From the NCBI RefSeq assembly GCF_001417775.1, contig NZ_BBZJ01000020.1, forward strand, positions 435,347 through 499,346: a DNA stretch of 64,000 nt, read 5' to 3'. The notes under the pieces were generated by a model that saw only the letters and a list, made by a program, of their open reading frames with translations, had not been told where the DNA came from and ran no database searches. Source of the stretch: Streptomyces sp. TP-A0356 (GTDB lineage Bacteria; Actinomycetota; Actinomycetes; Streptomycetales; Streptomycetaceae). The translations under genes were made by a program, and so were the position numbers. Position 1 is the first letter of the stretch; each line of letters opens with the position of its first letter. Positions 1-7,418 of the stretch are shown here, in pieces.

Positions 1-57
1 AGTAACGGTACGCCTGGCAGGCCAAACGCGTACACTACAGCCCTTTGCGCTCGGGTG

Positions 58-1443
58 CTAAATCCTCTCGGGTACCGGATTGCCCGCGTCGCGCACCGCC
101 TGCCGTACCGGCACCCGTGCCAGCAGCGCGAACCCCAGGACGAAGAAGGCCACCAGCGAGATGATCGCGTCCCGGTAGCTTCCGGTCAGCTGGTACGTGA
201 GCCCGAACAGCAGCGGGCCCAGCCAGCTCATGCCGCGGTCGCTCATCTCGTACGCCGAGAAGTACTCGGCCTCCTTGCCCGGCGGAACGAGATGGGAGAA
301 GAGGGAGCGGGACAGCGCCTGGCTGCCGCCGAGGACCAGTCCGATGGAGGCGGCGAGCACGAAGAACCACGTCGGCGCGCCCGCGGGGAGGAAGTAGCCG
401 GCGCCGAGCGTCACGGTCCAGGCGACGAGCGAACCGAGGACGGTGCGCTTGGCGCCGTACGTCCGGGCCAGCCGTCCCATGCCCAGGGCACCGCCCACCG
501 CCAGCACCTGTACCAGCAGCACGGCGACGATCAGCGTCGACTGGCTCAGGCCCAGCTCCTGGGAGCCGTACACCGACGCCTGGGAGATCACGGTCTGGAT
601 GCCGTCGTTGTAGACGAGGTACGCGAGCAGGAAGGCGAGGGTGAGCGGTGTGCGGCGCATGTCCCGGACCGTGGCCGCCAGCTGCCGCCAGCCGTGCACG
701 GCCGGGGCCGTGGACGTCGTGCGCCGGTCGCGCAGCCGCCTCAGCGGTACCAGTGTGAAGGCGCCCCACCAGATGCCCGCCGAGGCCAGGCAGATGCGCA
801 CGGCCATGGACTCGGAGACGCCGAAGGAGTCATGTGCCGTGAAGAGGACCAGGTCCCCGATCAGGACCAGGGAACCGGCCGCGTAGCCGAAGGCCCAGCC
901 GCGCGAGGAGACGGCGTCGCGCTCCTCGGGCGGGGCGATCTGCGGCAGATACGAGTTGTAGACGACCATCGAGACGGCCACCGACGCGTTGGCGACGACC
1001 AGCAGCAGCCCGCCGAGCAGATAGCGGTGTCCGCCCAGGAAGAACATGCCCGTGGTGGCGGTGGCGCCCAGATAGGCGCACAGGGCGAGCAGGGGCTTCT
1101 TGCGGCCGCTGCGGTCGGCCGCCGCGCCCGCGAGCGGCATCACCAGGATCGCCAGGACGACGGAGGCCGAGACGGAGTACGCGAAGAACGAGCCCGCTCG
1201 GACCGGGACGCCCAGCGGGTGCACATATCCGTCGGCGTCCGCAGCCGACTTGGCCACCGATGTCAGATAGGGGCCGAGGAACACGGTCAGCACGCTCGTC
1301 GAATAGACGGAGCACGCCCAGTCGTAGAAGTACCAGCCGCGCTGTTCGCGCCGTCGTCCGGCGGCCTCCTCGGCCTCCCCCAAGGACTCCGACAGGCTCC
1401 GTCCAGGGGGGACCCCCATCGTCTGCTCGGTGTCGGTGCCCAC
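58..1443 (-). CDS. Atg22/UMF1-type MFS transporter
   Basis: This encodes a 461-aa integral membrane protein of about 12 helices with the layout of the major facilitator superfamily, closest to the Atg22/UMF1 branch. That branch is recognised by the N-terminal GWYFYDWACSVYSTSV segment, the DRSGRKKPLL loop between helices and the late GSQALSRSLFSHLVPP segment. The substrate is unknown; yeast Atg22 exports amino acids from the vacuole, which is only a family hint. The chosen start is GTG at 1443, preceded by a GAGG-type ribosome site. A later ATG at 1419 is possible, because codons 9-24 are formed by a palindromic repeat. It is last in a minus-strand run after yczE and the phosphodiesterase, 43 nt behind the latter, so it is probably co-transcribed. 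Confidence 0.85.
   Translation of the reverse strand: MGTDTEQTMGVPPGRSLSESLGEAEEAAGRRREQRGWYFYDWACSVYSTSVLTVFLGPYLTSVAKSAADADGYVHPLGVPVRAGSFFAYSVSASVVLAILVMPLAGAAADRSGRKKPLLALCAYLGATATTGMFFLGGHRYLLGGLLLVVANASVAVSMVVYNSYLPQIAPPEERDAVSSRGWAFGYAAGSLVLIGDLVLFTAHDSFGVSESMAVRICLASAGIWWGAFTLVPLRRLRDRRTTSTAPAVHGWRQLAATVRDMRRTPLTLAFLLAYLVYNDGIQTVISQASVYGSQELGLSQSTLIVAVLLVQVLAVGGALGMGRLARTYGAKRTVLGSLVAWTVTLGAGYFLPAGAPTWFFVLAASIGLVLGGSQALSRSLFSHLVPPGKEAEYFSAYEMSDRGMSWLGPLLFGLTYQLTGSYRDAIISLVAFFVLGFALLARVPVRQAVRDAGNPVPERI
1376..1412. repeat. Palindromic repeat inside the MFS gene 5' end
   Basis: The arms TCCCCC and GGGGGA enclose GGAC and GTCC, giving an imperfect hairpin. Repeats of this look are scattered through Streptomyces genomes, usually between genes. 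Here it is read in frame as the protein segment GVPPGRSLSESLGEAEE near the N-terminus of the MFS protein. The comparison with other genomes is from memory; the hairpin is seen directly. Confidence 0.5.
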
Positions 1444-1486
1444 CCGTGCCCTCGCTTCCCCGTGAACGTGACCGCGCGCGGGGCGT

Positions 1487-2254
1487 TCAGAGCCAGGTGC
1501 CCCGGTCCTCCAGGACCTTGCGCAGAGTGTCGATGTGATCGGTCATGATGCCATCCACTCCTAGGTCCAGGAGCCGGTGCATGCGATCGGGTTCGTTGAC
1601 CGTCCACACATGCACCTGCAGCCCGAGCGTATGGGCCGTGCGCACGAACCGGTGGTCGACCACGGGTATGCCCGACTGGGACTCCGGAACCTGGGCGGCG
1701 ACCGCCGAGCGGCGCAGCGCCGCGGGGATGCCCCAGGAGCGCAGCCGCAGGCCCAGCACACCGCGTGTCCCGTACGACGTCGCAAGGCGCGGCCCGGCCA
1801 GGCGCTGGGCGCGCACGACGCGCGCCTCGGAGAACGAGCCGACGCAGATCCGGTCCCAGGCGCCGGCGCGCTCGATCAGGTCGAGCAGTGGGTGCAGGGC
1901 GGGCTCCGCCTTGACGTCGACGTTCCAGCGCACCTCGGGGAACTCCTCCAGCAGCTCCTCGAAGAGGGGCACCGGCTCGCTGCCCGCCACGCGCGCGTGC
2001 CGCACGTCCTCCCAGGGGAGATCGGCGATCCGCCCCGCACCGTCCGTCACCCGGTCCAGGGTCGCGTCGTGGAACGCCACCAGCTTCCCGTCGGCCGTGG
2101 CGTGCACGTCCGTCTCGATATAGCGGTAGCCCGCCGCCACTGCGCGCCGGAACTGCGTCATGGTGTTCTCCAGGCCGTCCGCCGCCCCGCCCCGGTGGGC
2201 GAAGGCGATCGGGCCCGGATGGTCGAGATAGGGGTGGCGTATGAGGGTGGTCAC
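1487..2254 (-). CDS. Glycerophosphodiester phosphodiesterase
   Basis: The 255-aa product matches the GDPD family, which hydrolyses glycerophosphodiesters to sn-glycerol 3-phosphate and an alcohol using a TIM barrel and a divalent metal. Visible motifs are AFAHRGG near residue 17 with the catalytic His-Arg, ENTMTQF followed by ETDVHATADG (metal-binding Glu and Asp), and the FHDATLDR segment with the second catalytic His. The C-terminus has the usual VHVWTVNEPD and GVDGIMTDH. No signal peptide is seen, so it is probably cytoplasmic. The start is GTG at 2254, whose GTGA overlaps the yczE stop, so the two are translationally coupled. A role in phospholipid-head recycling is inferred. Confidence 0.9.
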   Translation of the reverse strand: MTTLIRHPYLDHPGPIAFAHRGGAADGLENTMTQFRRAVAAGYRYIETDVHATADGKLVAFHDATLDRVTDGAGRIADLPWEDVRHARVAGSEPVPLFEELLEEFPEVRWNVDVKAEPALHPLLDLIERAGAWDRICVGSFSEARVVRAQRLAGPRLATSYGTRGVLGLRLRSWGIPAALRRSAVAAQVPESQSGIPVVDHRFVRTAHTLGLQVHVWTVNEPDRMHRLLDLGVDGIMTDHIDTLRKVLEDRGTWL

Positions 2255-2913
2255 CGGGGCAGTATCGCTCGCTCCGGTTGCCCGGTGGCAACCACCGTGC
2301 TGCGCCCCGATGCCGAGGGGACGGCGAACACGCGCAGGAAGAGCTGGGCGAGCGGGCCGATGGACAGCGCGTACAGGACGGTGCCCACTCCGACGGTGCC
2401 GCCGAGGACGAACCCGGTCGCGACGACGGCGATCTCCACGGCCGTACGGATCAGCCTGATCGAGCGGCCGGTACGCCGGTGCAGTCCGGTCATGAGGCCG
2501 TCGCGCGGGCCGGGGCCGAAGGCGGCGGCGATGTAGAGGCCGGTGGCCACGCCGTTGAGCAGGATGCCCGCGAGGAGCAGGGGCACCCGGACGGTCAGGG
2601 AGCGAGCGTCGGGGAGCGCGGCGAGGGCGGCGTCCATGGCGAAACCGATCACGAGGACGTTGGAGACGGTGCCGAGACCGGGGCGCTGGCGCAGCGGGAT
2701 CCACAGCAGCAGGACGCTCGCGCCCACGATCGTCAGCACCACGCCCATGCTGAGTCCGGTGAGCTCGGCGAGACCCTGGTGAAGGACGTTCCAGGGCTCC
2801 AGACCGAGACCCGCCTTCACGAGGAGGGCGGAGCTCGCGCCGTACAACGCGAGTCCCGCGTACAGCTGGAGGAGCCGTCGGACGAGACGGCTGCTCGGCG
2901 ATGGCTCGGACAT
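2251..2913 (-). CDS. yczE: YczE/YitT-family (DUF161) membrane protein
   Basis: This is a membrane protein of about 220 aa with roughly five hydrophobic helices. It carries the family segments GLGLEPWNVLHQGL, GPGPRDGLMTGL and the C-terminal GGTVGVGTVLYALSIGPL. Function is unknown for the family. It lies divergent from a MocR regulator, a pairing known from the YczR subfamily of MocR proteins associated with DUF161 membrane proteins. The ATG at 2913 gives a normal family start, but a TTG four codons upstream (2925) sits 6 nt behind a G-run and could be the true start. The stop overlaps the next gene by 4 nt. Confidence 0.8.
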   Translation of the reverse strand: MSEPSPSSRLVRRLLQLYAGLALYGASSALLVKAGLGLEPWNVLHQGLAELTGLSMGVVLTIVGASVLLLWIPLRQRPGLGTVSNVLVIGFAMDAALAALPDARSLTVRVPLLLAGILLNGVATGLYIAAAFGPGPRDGLMTGLHRRTGRSIRLIRTAVEIAVVATGFVLGGTVGVGTVLYALSIGPLAQLFLRVFAVPSASGRSTVVATGQPERAILPR

Positions 2914-2934
2914 GCCAGCGGACAAAACGTGCCC

Positions 2935-2973
2935 CCCTGTGGTGGTAGTGGCCTGGCGCATGTCACCCTGTGG
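2935..2973. promoter_or_regulatory. Direct repeats CCCTGTGG, candidate MocR operator
   Basis: Two identical octamers CCCTGTGG lie at 2935-2942 and 2966-2973, 31 bp apart, about three helical turns, on the same face of the DNA. They occupy the gap between the divergent yczE and mocR genes. MocR regulators such as GabR are known to bind spaced direct repeats, so this is a reasonable operator candidate. Binding is inferred only. Confidence 0.4.
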
Positions 2974-3025
2974 CTTGGAGAGGGAAGCCATCCATGGCCA
3001 ATTCGGGGAAGGTGGACTGGAAATC

Positions 3026-4525
3026 ATGGCGCAGTGGACCTCGGCGGTGGGTGCGGCACAGCTTGCCCGGCTGCTCAACTCCCAGCAGGACCGCCCAGCC
3101 GGCCCGGGCACCCGTCGCCCGCCCGCCTATCGCGCGCTCGCCGACGGCATCCGGCTGCTCGTCCTGGAGGGCCGGGTGCCGGTCGCGGCCCGGCTGCCCG
3201 CCGAGCGTGAGCTCGCGCTCGCCCTGTCCGTGAGCCGTACGACGGTCGCGGCCGCGTACGAGGCGCTGCGCACCGAGGGCTTCCTGGAGTCCCGCCGCGG
3301 AGCGGGCAGCTGGACGGCCGTGCCGGCCGGGAACCCGCTTCCGGCGCGCGGACTCGAACCACTCCCGCCCGAGGCGCTGGGCTCGATGATCGACCTGGGC
3401 TGCGCGGCGCTGCCGGCCCCGGAGCCCTGGCTCACCCGGGCGGTGCAGGGCGCCCTGGAGGAACTGCCGCCGTACGCGCACACGCACGGCGACTACCCGG
3501 CGGGTCTGCCCGCGCTGCGCGCCATGCTCGCCGACCGCTACACGGCACGGGGTATCCCGACCATGCCCGAGCAGATCATGGTGACCACGGGCGCCATGGG
3601 CGCGATCGACGCGATCTGCCATCTCTTCGCCGGGCGGGGCGAGCGCATCGCGGTCGAGTCGCCGTCGTACGCCAACATCCTCCAGCTGATGCGGGAGGCG
3701 GGCGCCCGGCTGGTCCCCGTGGCCATGGCCGAGGGGCTCGACGGCTGGGACCTGGACCGCTGGCGCCAGGTGCTGCGGGAGGCCGCGCCGCGGCTCGCCT
3801 ACGTGGTGGCCGACTTCCACAACCCGACAGGCGCGCTGGCCGACGAGGACCGGCGCCGACGGCTGGTCGAGGCGGCCCGCTCCGCCGGGACGGTGCTGGT
3901 CGTCGACGAGACGATGAGCGAGCTGTATCTGGAGGACGGCGTGCGGATGCCGCGCCGGATGTGCGGCTTCGACCCGGCGGGCTCCACGGTCATCACCGTG
4001 GGGTCGGCGAGCAAGGCGTTCTGGGCGGGCATGCGCATCGGCTGGGTTCGGGCGGCCCCGGATGTGATCCGCAGTCTGGTGGCGGCCCGCGCGTACGCCG
4101 ACCTCGGTACGCCGGTCCTGGAGCAGCTGGCCGTGAACTGGCTGCTGAGCACGGGCGGTTGGGAACAGGCGGTGGAACTGCGGCGCGGGCAGGCCCGGGA
4201 GAACCGGGACGCGCTGGTGGCCGCCGTCCGCAGGGAGCTGCCGACGTGGGAGTTCTCGGTGCCGCAGGGCGGTCTGACGCTGTGGGTGCGCACGGGAGGT
4301 CTGTCGGGCTCCCGTCTCGCGGAGGCCGGGGAGCGGGTCGGCGTCCGGGTGCCGTCGGGGCCGCGCTTCGGGGTGGACGGAGCGTTCGAGGGGTACGTGC
4401 GGCTGCCGTTCACGGTGGGCGGCGCCGTGGCGGAGGAGGCGGCGGTACGCCTGGCGGCCGCCGCCCGCCTGGTGGAGACGGGTGCCTCGGGCTCCGCCGA
4501 GGCACCACGCACCTTCGTCGCCTGA
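3026..4525 (+). CDS. MocR-family transcriptional regulator (GntR HTH + aminotransferase fold)
   Basis: The 499-aa product has an N-terminal GntR winged helix at about residues 35-105, with RLPAERELALALSVSRTTV and the recognition helix following. A fold-type I aminotransferase domain fills the rest: DFHNPTGA, the VVDETMSELY segment and the PLP lysine in TVGSASKAFWAGMRIGW. MocR proteins sense PLP-bound amino compounds and do not usually act as enzymes. The ATG at 3026 follows a GGAAGGTGGA ribosome site, and upstream in-frame codons look non-coding. It is divergent from yczE, so it probably controls yczE-gdpd-mfs and itself. Confidence 0.88.
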   Translation: MAQWTSAVGAAQLARLLNSQQDRPAGPGTRRPPAYRALADGIRLLVLEGRVPVAARLPAERELALALSVSRTTVAAAYEALRTEGFLESRRGAGSWTAVPAGNPLPARGLEPLPPEALGSMIDLGCAALPAPEPWLTRAVQGALEELPPYAHTHGDYPAGLPALRAMLADRYTARGIPTMPEQIMVTTGAMGAIDAICHLFAGRGERIAVESPSYANILQLMREAGARLVPVAMAEGLDGWDLDRWRQVLREAAPRLAYVVADFHNPTGALADEDRRRRLVEAARSAGTVLVVDETMSELYLEDGVRMPRRMCGFDPAGSTVITVGSASKAFWAGMRIGWVRAAPDVIRSLVAARAYADLGTPVLEQLAVNWLLSTGGWEQAVELRRGQARENRDALVAAVRRELPTWEFSVPQGGLTLWVRTGGLSGSRLAEAGERVGVRVPSGPRFGVDGAFEGYVRLPFTVGGAVAEEAAVRLAAAARLVETGASGSAEAPRTFVA

Positions 4526-4603
4526 CCCGGCGGCCCGGGGCCGGAGCTGCGACGGGCCGGCTGGTCTGCGTTCCCTGCCGCCGCCGGGGGTTGCCGGGGG
4601 GTG

Positions 4604-6157
4604 TCAGCCCTCCGTGGCCAGTGCCTCCGCCGGTACCGCCTCGACGGGGTCGCTGCGGCGCGGCAGCAGCCCCAGGACCGCCTGGCGGTGCTGCTCGCTG
4701 GTCGCGTCGTCGTACGGGTCCGGAGTGGCCGGTACCTGGAGACGGTGGACCGGGCCCGAGCCCAGGCGGGCGTAGCCGCGGCCGGGCGGGACGTCCTCGG
4801 TGGGCGTGGTGTGCGGCGGCGCGCCGAGTACGGCCTCCAGCTCGTCCGGCGCCGCGGAGCCGAGCACCACGCGCGCGCGGGTGTACTGCCGGACCGCGTC
4901 GGACAGCCCGTCCAGCCCGTCGAACTGCTCGGCGACCACCACCGTGACGTTGGCCGCGCGCCCGTGCCGCAGGGGCACCTGCAGCAGCGTCTGGGGATCG
5001 CCCCGGCCGTCGGCCGCCGCGAGATGCCCCAGCACGCTCGGCCGGTCCAGCAGGATCCACAGCGGTCGTCTGATGTCGTCCGGCGGAGGGTGTCCGGCCT
5101 GCCGGGCACGGTTGGCGGCGATCAGCCGCCGTTCCGTCTCGTGTGTCGCCCACTCCAGGCTCGCCATCGCCCCCGCGAGTCCCGACTCCACCGCCAGCAC
5201 GCCGTGTCGGCCCGTCAGGCACGCGTACTCACCGGTGCCGCCGCCCTCGACGATCAGGACATCGCCGTACTGCAGCGCCTGGAGGGCGATGGAACGCACG
5301 AGCGTCGTCGTGCCGCTGCCGGGTCCGCCGACGATCAGCAGATGCGGTTCGGTGGAGCGCGTGCCCGTGCGCCACACCACCGGGGGGACGTCGCGCTGCT
5401 CCTCGCCGTGGGTGAGGGGGAGGGTGCGCTGGACGCCGGTCGGGTCGGTGAAGCCGAGGACCGTCTCGCCCGGGGCGGTCACGAAGCGCTGTGCGGCGAT
5501 GTCCGTGGGCAGCGGCGGCAGCACCGTCACCGCCAGCTCGTTGCCCTCTTCGTTCCACGCGAAGTGGTACTCGCGGCCCCGGCCCGACTTGGCGTGCAGG
5601 AGCTGCTCGATCCGGGCCCGGGAGGCGGCCTCGCCGTCCGTGAAGTAGGCCGGGTAGCGGACGAGCAGGCGCGAGACGCGCCCGGTGTCGTCGAAGTCGT
5701 ACGAGGGGAAGGCCTGCGTCCAGTCCCCGCCGTGCGCGTACAACGGAGCCGGGTCCCCGGCGGCCGAGAAGTACGGCACCAGCGCCTCGTACAGCGACCG
5801 AAGGCGCTTGGTCCCTGAGTCGTCCGGCCCCTTGGGCGCGGGCGTGCCGCGGCCGCGGCCCTGCCAGGCCGCCGCCGCCATCACGGTGGTGACGGCGAAC
5901 AGCGGCCCGTACGGCACCAGGGCCACGACCAGGATCACCGAGGCGACCAGGAAGAGGAGCGGTCCCCGCCGGTCCTTCGGTGTGTCCGCCCACCTGCGCC
6001 GCCCTGCCCCGGCCAGCAGGCGCAGTCCACGGGTGACGGTGATCAGCGGCTGGAGGATGTCGGTGGCGCCGCCGGCCGCGGTTCGCGCCAGCTCCCGGCT
6101 GCGGGCGATCTGTGCGCTGCCGTTGCTCAGAATGCGAGGGAGTGGGCGCCGGGCCAC
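4604..6157 (-). CDS. FtsK/TraB-like membrane ATPase-fold protein with altered Walker A
   Basis: The 517-aa product has two hydrophobic helices at about residues 66-98, a middle domain, then a RecA-like domain resembling FtsK/TraB DNA-pump ATPases. The P-loop is preceded by HLLIVGG and reads GPGSGTTT at residues 278-285. The invariant Walker A lysine (position 283) is Thr, codon ACG, which is visible in the DNA. A Walker B-like WILLDRPS lies near 358, and the C-terminus has the FtsK-like PPGRGYARLG. It may be a pseudo-ATPase or may use a lysine from elsewhere. The start at 6157 is 37 nt behind a small membrane-protein gene, so they form an operon. Role unknown; a DNA-transfer or membrane-complex role is inferred from the fold. 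Confidence 0.7.
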   Translation of the reverse strand: MARRPLPRILSNGSAQIARSRELARTAAGGATDILQPLITVTRGLRLLAGAGRRRWADTPKDRRGPLLFLVASVILVVALVPYGPLFAVTTVMAAAAWQGRGRGTPAPKGPDDSGTKRLRSLYEALVPYFSAAGDPAPLYAHGGDWTQAFPSYDFDDTGRVSRLLVRYPAYFTDGEAASRARIEQLLHAKSGRGREYHFAWNEEGNELAVTVLPPLPTDIAAQRFVTAPGETVLGFTDPTGVQRTLPLTHGEEQRDVPPVVWRTGTRSTEPHLLIVGGPGSGTTTLVRSIALQALQYGDVLIVEGGGTGEYACLTGRHGVLAVESGLAGAMASLEWATHETERRLIAANRARQAGHPPPDDIRRPLWILLDRPSVLGHLAAADGRGDPQTLLQVPLRHGRAANVTVVVAEQFDGLDGLSDAVRQYTRARVVLGSAAPDELEAVLGAPPHTTPTEDVPPGRGYARLGSGPVHRLQVPATPDPYDDATSEQHRQAVLGLLPRRSDPVEAVPAEALATEG

Positions 6158-6194
6158 GTCGTTCTCCTGGGTGTACGTGCGGTCGGGAGCGGGG

Positions 6195-6389
6195 TCAGAA
6201 ATTGAGCCCGCTCAGGAGTCCCGCGAGGCTTTGGCCACCGGCCTTGATGCTCGGGGCGATCGCGGTGCTCGAGAGGAAGAACCCGAAGAGCCCGCAGACC
6301 GTGGCGTGAGAGCTCTTCAGGCCGTGGTTTCGGCAGAACAGGAAGACGATGGTGCCGAGCAGGACGACGCCCGAGATGTTCAGAATCAT
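6195..6389 (-). CDS. Small two-helix membrane protein (64 aa)
   Basis: This 64-aa protein has two hydrophobic stretches, ISGVVLLGTIVFLFC near the N-terminus and TVCGLFGFFLSSTAIA in the middle, and a short polar tail. A good ribosome site, GGAGAGAG, ends a few bases before ATG 6389. It lies 37 nt upstream of the FtsK-like gene on the same strand and is probably its partner. I do not recognise a named family. Confidence 0.6.
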   Translation of the reverse strand: MILNISGVVLLGTIVFLFCRNHGLKSSHATVCGLFGFFLSSTAIAPSIKAGGQSLAGLLSGLNF

Positions 6390-6724
6390 TTGCTCTCTCC
6401 TGGTTCGTGGCGGCAGTTACCATGAGTCCTTCCAGGTTCACAGAATGTATCCATAGGATAAAAGGTGCAACCGGGTGAAAACTAATGCAATTCGTCCGAC
6501 TGGGGGAGTAGTCTGCACCGCCTGAGCAGGGCTGATGCGCTCAACAGGCGCTGCGCCGATCTTTGCCTGGTGCGGCGCCCGTCATGGGCCATGAAAGCCA
6601 GTACGCTGGCGATTCACCCGTACGGCGTCACCACTCGCCGCCGTTCGAGCCCGTGTACGACCGCTCCGCTCGCTGTCGTACGCTCCCGCAGTCCCAGCAG
6701 TCGCAGTGAGAGGCGGTCCGGCCG
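6390..6724. promoter_or_regulatory. Divergent intergenic region, candidate minus-strand promoter
   Basis: This 335-bp gap separates the small membrane-protein gene from the ankyrin gene. On the minus strand TTGCAC (6465-6470) and CATTCT (6442-6447) are 17 bp apart, in an unusually AT-rich stretch, and could be the promoter of the membrane-protein/ATPase pair. A plus-strand TAGTCT near 6511 could serve the ankyrin gene, but no matching -35 is clear. No other gene is seen. Confidence 0.35.
6442..6470 (-). promoter_or_regulatory. Candidate promoter of the 64-aa membrane protein gene
   Basis: TTGCAC and CATTCT on the minus strand, 17 bp apart, in an AT-rich island between the two divergent genes. 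Confidence 0.35.
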
Positions 6725-7117
6725 ATGACTGAAGCCCCCGACCCCGAGGTCGTGGAGCTCGCGACCAAGATCTTCGATCTGGCGCGCCGAGGCGAGACCG
6801 AGACGCTCGTGGCATACGTCGACGCGGGCGTGCCGGCCAACCTCACCAATGACCGCGGCGACTCCCTCGTGATGCTCGCCGCCTACCACGGCCACGCCGG
6901 CACCGTCCGGGCGCTGCTGGAGCGCGGCGCGGAGGCCGACCGGGTCAACGACCGAGGCCAAACCCCGCTCGCGGGCGCGGTCTTCAAGGGCGAGGAAGAG
7001 GTCGTACGGGCCCTGCTGGACGGCGGCGCCGACCCGGCCGCGGGCACCCCCTCGGCCATCGACACCGCCCAGATGTTCGGCAAGAAGGACCTGCTCGAAC
7101 TGTTCGGCGCACACTGA
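6725..7117 (+). CDS. Ankyrin-repeat protein
   Basis: This is a compact 130-aa soluble protein made almost entirely of ankyrin repeats. Three units are visible: VDAGVPANLTNDRGDSLVMLAAYHG, ERGAEADRVNDRGQTPLAGAV and DGGADPAAGTPSAIDTAQMFG, each with the usual helix-turn-helix and D/G loop. Such small proteins mediate protein contacts; no partner can be named. The ATG at 6725 follows a GAGAGG purine run about 12 nt upstream. It stands alone on the plus strand. Confidence 0.82.
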   Translation: MTEAPDPEVVELATKIFDLARRGETETLVAYVDAGVPANLTNDRGDSLVMLAAYHGHAGTVRALLERGAEADRVNDRGQTPLAGAVFKGEEEVVRALLDGGADPAAGTPSAIDTAQMFGKKDLLELFGAH

Positions 7118-7263
7118 TGCGAACGCTCTGACCAGCGAAGACGACGAAAACGGGGGAGGCGGTACGGGGCCGCCCGAAATAAGGTCGCGGCAGCGAGAGA
7201 CGCCGGGTCATCATGACGTCGTGGTTCACGGACGCGATGGCTGGGCAGGTGTTGCCGCACCGC

Positions 7264-7284
7264 GCGGACCGTGATGCGGTCCGC
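7264..7284 (+). other. Perfect 7-bp hairpin upstream of a tiny ORF
   Basis: GCGGACC and GGTCCGC are separated by 7 nt and lie 29 nt before a possible 19-codon ORF. There is no T-run after it, so a simple terminator is unlikely. It could be a 5' leader structure. Confidence 0.35.
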
Positions 7285-7312
7285 ACGGGCCACCGACGAG
7301 AGGCAGAGGAAG

Positions 7313-7372
7313 ATGGTCTACAGCAAGCAAGAGACGGCGGGTGCCCCGACGTGTTGTCACGCGGCCAGGTAG
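7313..7372 (+). CDS. Possible 19-aa peptide (MVYSKQETAGAPTCCHAAR)
   Basis: A 20-codon frame runs ATG 7313 to TAG 7372, preceded by a purine-rich GAGAGGCAGAGG about 2-8 nt before the start. The peptide ends in TCCHAAR, with two adjacent cysteines and a histidine. It also contains the uncommon CAA codon, so its base use differs from background drift. It lies in a 301-bp gap that otherwise holds only a hairpin. It could be a leader peptide, a small metal-binding peptide or a bacteriocin-like product. None is supported beyond the sequence, and the frame is short enough to occur by chance. Confidence 0.4.
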   Translation: MVYSKQETAGAPTCCHAAR

Positions 7373-7418
7373 TGCGTGTTCCCCGGTTGCGTCGACGCTT
7401 GATGTGAGGCTGTTTCCC

